From: Bacillota bacterium
GTDB taxonomy: Bacteria; Bacillota; Clostridia; Lachnospirales; Lachnospiraceae
DNA: 64,000 nt
NCBI GenBank assembly: GCA_023402845.1
Contig: JAEYFP010000019.1
Span: 1-64,000, forward strand
Direction: 5' to 3'
The translations under genes were made by a program, and so were the position numbers. The notes below the pieces were generated by a model, which was not told the origin of the DNA, did not search any database, and saw only the letters and a program-made list of their open reading frames with translations. This document shows positions 61,428-64,000 of the stretch, piece by piece. Each line of letters begins with the position of its first letter. Positions within the stretch are counted from its first letter, which is position 1.

Positions 61428-61457
61428 CTTTGCTTTAATTAGACTGAATGAGTCAAT

Positions 61458-61571
61458 CTAAAATTCACGCCTTCGGACAGTCGGTTTACAGGTACAACAA
61501 GAACTGCTGTCATTACAACAGCACATCTTTGTGATCATAAAACCGATTGTGCGAACACTGAAACGATACAT
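61458..61571 (-). CDS. Cysteine-rich leader peptide, 37 aa
   Basis: Strong ribosome site (GGAGG, 9 nt before ATG). The peptide starts MYRFSVRTIGFMITK and has six cysteines in twelve residues: MCCCNDSSSCCTC (C17, 18, 19, 25, 26, 28), then a basic tail. A run of codons for the pathway's end product followed by an intrinsic terminator is how amino-acid attenuators look. Nine-base segments exactly flanking the ORF (61449-61457 and 61570-61578) are complementary, so translation would change folding. It lies downstream of cysK with no clear own promoter, so it probably controls read-through from rrf2-cysK. Confidence 0.75.
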   Translation of the reverse strand: MYRFSVRTIGFMITKMCCCNDSSSCCTCKPTVRRREF

Positions 61572-61603
61572 TGACTCAATCCTCCGGTAAATTTTTTAGT
61601 TTT

Positions 61604-61730
61604 GGAACAAAAGTGTGCTTCGGCCACTCTCGCAATCATCTACTCCCGCAGCACAGCTTTTGTTCCGCGCGCGCAGCTGCGCATATTATTTTACTTAATA
61701 GGAAATCCGTAGGACTTTCGTATTAAGTAA
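61604..61730. repeat. Dispersed repeat, copy 2, overlapping the end of cysK
   Basis: GGAACAAAAG (start) is complementary to CTTTTGTTCC about 50 nt on; then GCGCGCGCAGCTGCGCATAT and a 40-nt hairpin (61691-61730) with outer arms TTACTTAATA/TATTAAGTAA. The cysK stop codon (61723-61725) is inside this hairpin, so the repeat supplies the gene's end. Confidence 0.6.
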
Positions 61731-62652
61731 AAAGAGGGGTGGACAGGTAACGCTCACCCGTGTCGGGCAAAAGAACGACTACTTTCTTGCCTGCAAATTC
61801 GGGACGTCCCGCGATTTGAGTCGCGGCATATAATGCTGCGCCCGACGATATGCCGACAAGCAAGCCTTCGCTTGATGCGACCTTTTTGGAAGTCTCAAAC
61901 GCATCCTCATTGGATACGGTGATGATTTCGTCGATTATGCTTTTGTCAAATACATCCGGTACAAACCCAGCGCCAATCCCCTGAATCTTATGAGGACCCG
62001 GATTGCCGCCGGAAAGAACAGGGGAAGCAGCCGGCTCAACAGCAAATATCTTCACACCCGAAACCCTTTCTTTCAGGACTTGCCCTACACCCGTGACTGT
62101 GCCGCCCGTTCCGACTCCCGCCACAAATGCAGCTATATCCCCGTCAGTATCCGCGAGAATCTCCTGTGCGGTGGTTTCCCTGTGTATTTTCGGATTGGCA
62201 GGATTCTCAAACTGCTGAGGAATAAACGCGCTTGGCAGAGATGAGGCAAGTTCTTTCGCTTTTGCAATTGCGCCTTTCATACCTTCCGAACCGGGAGTAA
62301 GCACAACCTCTGCGCCAAGTGCCGCAACAAGCTGGCGGCGTTCTACGCTCATTGTTTCGGGCATTGTAAGGATCAGTTTGTAGCCTTTTGCCGCAGCTAC
62401 GAACGCAAGCCCGATACCGGTGTTTCCGCTCGTCGGTTCAATGATAACAGTTCCTTCCTTTACAAGTCCTTTTTCTTCGGCATCCGTAATCATCGCATAG
62501 GCGATTCTGTCCTTGACGCTGCCCAGTGGATTGAAATATTCGAGTTTTGCTATTAAACTGGCTGCAATGCCTTGCTCCTTGCCGTATTTGTTCAGTTGTA
62601 AGAGCGGTGTACGCCCGATTAAGTCGGTTAGATTCTGATAAATATTAGCCAT
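61723..62652 (-). CDS. cysK: Cysteine synthase (O-acetylserine sulfhydrylase), copy 1, next to rrf2
   Basis: 309 residues; ATG at 62652 with AGGAGG 6 nt before (an open frame to 62685 lies within the promoter-operator region). PLP lysine in NPLGSVKDRIAYAM, TSGNTGIGLA, GVGTGGTVTGVG, and GERYLST near the end. In Bacillus subtilis CysK also binds the Rrf2 regulator CymR and modifies its action; adjacency to rrf2 here suggests the same. Its promoter is bracketed by two Rrf2-type dyads. The last codons run into a dispersed repeat. Confidence 0.93.
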   Translation of the reverse strand: MANIYQNLTDLIGRTPLLQLNKYGKEQGIAASLIAKLEYFNPLGSVKDRIAYAMITDAEEKGLVKEGTVIIEPTSGNTGIGLAFVAAAKGYKLILTMPETMSVERRQLVAALGAEVVLTPGSEGMKGAIAKAKELASSLPSAFIPQQFENPANPKIHRETTAQEILADTDGDIAAFVAGVGTGGTVTGVGQVLKERVSGVKIFAVEPAASPVLSGGNPGPHKIQGIGAGFVPDVFDKSIIDEIITVSNEDAFETSKKVASSEGLLVGISSGAALYAATQIAGRPEFAGKKVVVLLPDTGERYLSTPLFT

Positions 62653-62681
62653 GACGAGCCTCCTGTTTGATTTTATATAAT

Positions 62682-62700
62682 ACATATATGTTTGGTATGA
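62682..62700. promoter_or_regulatory. Rrf2-type operator B, at the cysK transcription start
   Basis: ACATA-N9-TATGA (one mismatch). It begins 4 bp after the -10 box of the cysK promoter. Confidence 0.65.
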
Positions 62701-62704
62701 TATA

Positions 62705-62733
62705 ATTATGCATGATCATTCCTCATGTGTCAA
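62705..62733 (-). promoter_or_regulatory. Promoter of cysK (copy 1) and probably of the whole nif-like operon
   Basis: Minus strand: -35 TTGACA (62728-62733), 17-bp spacer, -10 CATAAT (62705-62710). Operators B and C lie on either side. Confidence 0.75.
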
Positions 62734-62751
62734 GAAATTTTAATATTTTTT

Positions 62752-62776
62752 AAAACATATCTGTTTAATATGTTTT
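62752..62776. promoter_or_regulatory. Rrf2-type operator C, upstream of the cysK promoter
   Basis: The best copy: AAAACATAT-N7-ATATGTTTT, 9-bp perfect arms, containing ACATA-N9-TATGT. It lies about 20 bp upstream of the -35 box. Confidence 0.7.
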
Positions 62777-62818
62777 ATCATATGAAAACTATGTTGTTCA
62801 CAATCAGTAGTTGAATCG

Positions 62819-63265
62819 CTAAATGCAGTACATATAGGCATCAAGTGCCGACTTTCTGAGTGCCTCTTCAGCTAAGTCGGATAACGGCATTCGCTCAAAA
62901 ATCTCCTTAAACACTTTATTGGCAGGGTCCCAAAGTGTGTCCCGCAATGCCCTCTCGATGCCGGGCTGTGCCTCTGCCGCCGTGCTTTCCACGTCTTCAA
63001 AAATAGAAGTTTCCGTAACGGACAGCACATCCGCTGCGCTGATTTCGGAAGCGGGACGTGACAATTGATATCCGCCCTGCGAACCTTTTATAGACGTGAC
63101 AAGCCCCCCCTTTCGCAGAAGCGAAAAAACCTGCTCTAAATATATTTTTGAAATACCCAACTGCCCTGAAATACCGATCACAGTCAACGGCGTACCGTCT
63201 GCTGTGTTCTGCGCCAGTAATATCATTGAAGCCAGGGCATACCGCCCTTTGGAAGATACTTTCAT
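62819..63265 (-). CDS. Rrf2-family transcriptional regulator (CymR-like)
   Basis: 148 residues from the ATG at 63265 (GGAGG upstream). Winged helix with MKVSSKGRYALASMILLAQ, GISKIYLEQVFSLLRKGGLV and SIKGSQGGYQLSRPASEIS. The three cysteines that hold the Fe-S cluster in IscR/NsrR are absent (only one cysteine, next to the C terminus), so it is of the cluster-free CymR kind, which controls cysteine metabolism. Four matching dyads, including one before its own gene, make this cluster its likely regulon. Confidence 0.9.
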   Translation of the reverse strand: MKVSSKGRYALASMILLAQNTADGTPLTVIGISGQLGISKIYLEQVFSLLRKGGLVTSIKGSQGGYQLSRPASEISAADVLSVTETSIFEDVESTAAEAQPGIERALRDTLWDPANKVFKEIFERMPLSDLAEEALRKSALDAYMYCI

Positions 63266-63280
63266 TTCTTGCCTCCAAAT

Positions 63281-63299
63281 ACATATAATACAAATATGT
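63281..63299. promoter_or_regulatory. Rrf2-type operator D, before rrf2
   Basis: ACATA-N9-TATGT. A minus-strand -35 TTGACA lies at 63321-63326, so the dyad covers the -10/start region; autoregulation is implied. Confidence 0.65.
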
Positions 63300-63322
63300 G
63301 TTATCATTATTGGGATAGTTTG

Positions 63323-64000
63323 TCAATCCATTTTTGAATTAAGCAAGGTCCTCCGTCCCATCTGCAAACGGATAAGGAGCATCGCAAAAGGAAATATAAT
63401 CGCGGCAAGAAGCCCCGCTTTAATTCCGTATTCTGTGAAGAATTTGGAAACTGTACTGACTACGGTCGGACCCGCTGCACAGCCGATATCACCGGCCAGT
63501 GCTAAAAAGGCCCATATCGCGGTGCCTCCCTGGGGACATTCTTTTGCGGCCATGCTGAATGTTCCGGGCCACATGATGCCGACCGAGAGACCGCATAGCG
63601 CACAGCCAGCCAGTGCCAGTAACGGAATCGGCACAAATACCGCGATCAGATAGCTGACGATGCATAGTACACAGCTTCCAAGCATGAATTTCTGTATTTC
63701 AATTTTATGACCCATTTTCCCGTAAAATACTCTCGATACCGCCATCATGGCCGCAAACGCACATGGCCCGAGCAGATCACCGAGCGTTTTGGATATCTGC
63801 AATCCTGATTCCGCAAAGAAAGACGCCCATTGCGACATTGCCTGCTCGGAAGCACCGGCACAGATCATCAAAATGGCAAACAGCCAGAACAGTTTCATAG
63901 ACAGAACTTTTTTTACCGGAAGTGTCTCTTCCTCTGCCGCAACGGTTTTGATCGGAACAACCGCGAAAAAGAAGCAGTTTAAAAACGGCACAATCGCCCA
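63323..64000 (-). CDS. MFS permease, C-terminal part (runs off right edge)
   Basis: The frame is open to the window edge, leaving about 225 residues of the C-terminal half with six hydrophobic segments, for example LFWLFAILMICAGASEQAMS, LGDLLGPCAFAAMMAVSRVFYG and LLALAGCALCGLSVGIMWPGTF. The GASEQAMSQW element is typical of sugar or organic-anion type MFS proteins (FucP/NarK-like range). It ends on the -35 of rrf2 and is transcribed in the same direction, so it may be a separate unit. Substrate unknown. Confidence 0.8.
   Translation of the reverse strand, partial: WAIVPFLNCFFFAVVPIKTVAAEEETLPVKKVLSMKLFWLFAILMICAGASEQAMSQWASFFAESGLQISKTLGDLLGPCAFAAMMAVSRVFYGKMGHKIEIQKFMLGSCVLCIVSYLIAVFVPIPLLALAGCALCGLSVGIMWPGTFSMAAKECPQGGTAIWAFLALAGDIGCAAGPTVVSTVSKFFTEYGIKAGLLAAIIFPFAMLLIRLQMGRRTLLNSKMD

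Overview
The window (about 45% G+C by eye) looks like a chromosome segment of an anaerobic Firmicute, most likely a Lachnospiraceae or close clostridial relative. Pointers are the strong AGGAGG-type ribosome sites, the TTGACA/TATAAT promoters with 16-18 bp spacers, short U-tailed terminators, and typical clostridial families (DUF5685, DUF4173/DUF4153/DUF2975, a Csp-like subtilase, the radical SAM/DUF4130 DNA-metabolism pair, GH9 and GH13 enzymes without signal peptides). No rRNA, tRNA or CRISPR was seen.

Layout. 1-1200: the front of an operon of unrecognised small proteins, with a promoter and two direct repeats 20 bp apart. 1450-6174: Entner-Doudoroff-type keto-sugar-acid operon (eda-VOC fusion, kdgK) and its probable divergent IclR regulator, split by an IS30-family insertion; a KdgR-like operator sits between the eda promoter and its start. 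6190-14511: J-domain protein, DUF5685 protein, membrane zinc-ribbon protein, dual GGDEF/EAL sensor, ferritin, CheW and a chemoreceptor. 14556-16379: a 44-residue cysteine-containing small ORF and a tyrosine recombinase enclosed by 19-bp inverted repeats. 16573-20296: heterodimeric ABC exporter with an attenuator-like leader. 20321-30922: subtilase, nucleotide-kinase-like protein, C26 amidotransferase, amino-acid ABC importer, 1-phosphofructokinase, two tandem SGNH-like lipoproteins/exported proteins and a second chemoreceptor. 31111-40794: GH13 enzyme and endonuclease IV (divergent, sharing one palindromic -35 box), nuclease-helicase, HPr-like protein, radical SAM DNA-metabolism pair, YdcF-like protein, aldo/keto reductase. 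40848-52263: ABC exporter, GH9, DUF4173, small Cro/CI regulator, DUF2975, DUF4153, and an IrtAB/YbtPQ-like ABC pair with a strong dyad operator.

The most notable region is 52398-63326, entirely on the minus strand: Rrf2 regulator, cysteine synthase, a 37-residue leader ORF with six cysteines followed by an intrinsic terminator, then a NifH-like reductase, a NifB-like radical SAM protein (with its NifX-like domain at the N terminus), a second cysteine synthase, NifK-like and NifD-like proteins, and an SsuABC/TauABC-type transporter. Four copies of the dyad ACATA-N9-TATG(T/A) lie before rrf2, cysK and nifH. NifE, NifN, NifU, NifS and NifV are absent. The setting says sulfur, not nitrogen: the proposal is that a nitrogenase-like reductase releases usable sulfur from an imported organosulfur compound, the two CysK enzymes fix it into cysteine, and cysteine supply feeds back through Rrf2 and through ribosome stalling on the leader. 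It resembles the methylthio-alkane reductase (MarBHDK) logic, but the substrate is unknown and the regulatory layout appears distinctive. An MFS permease runs off the right edge.
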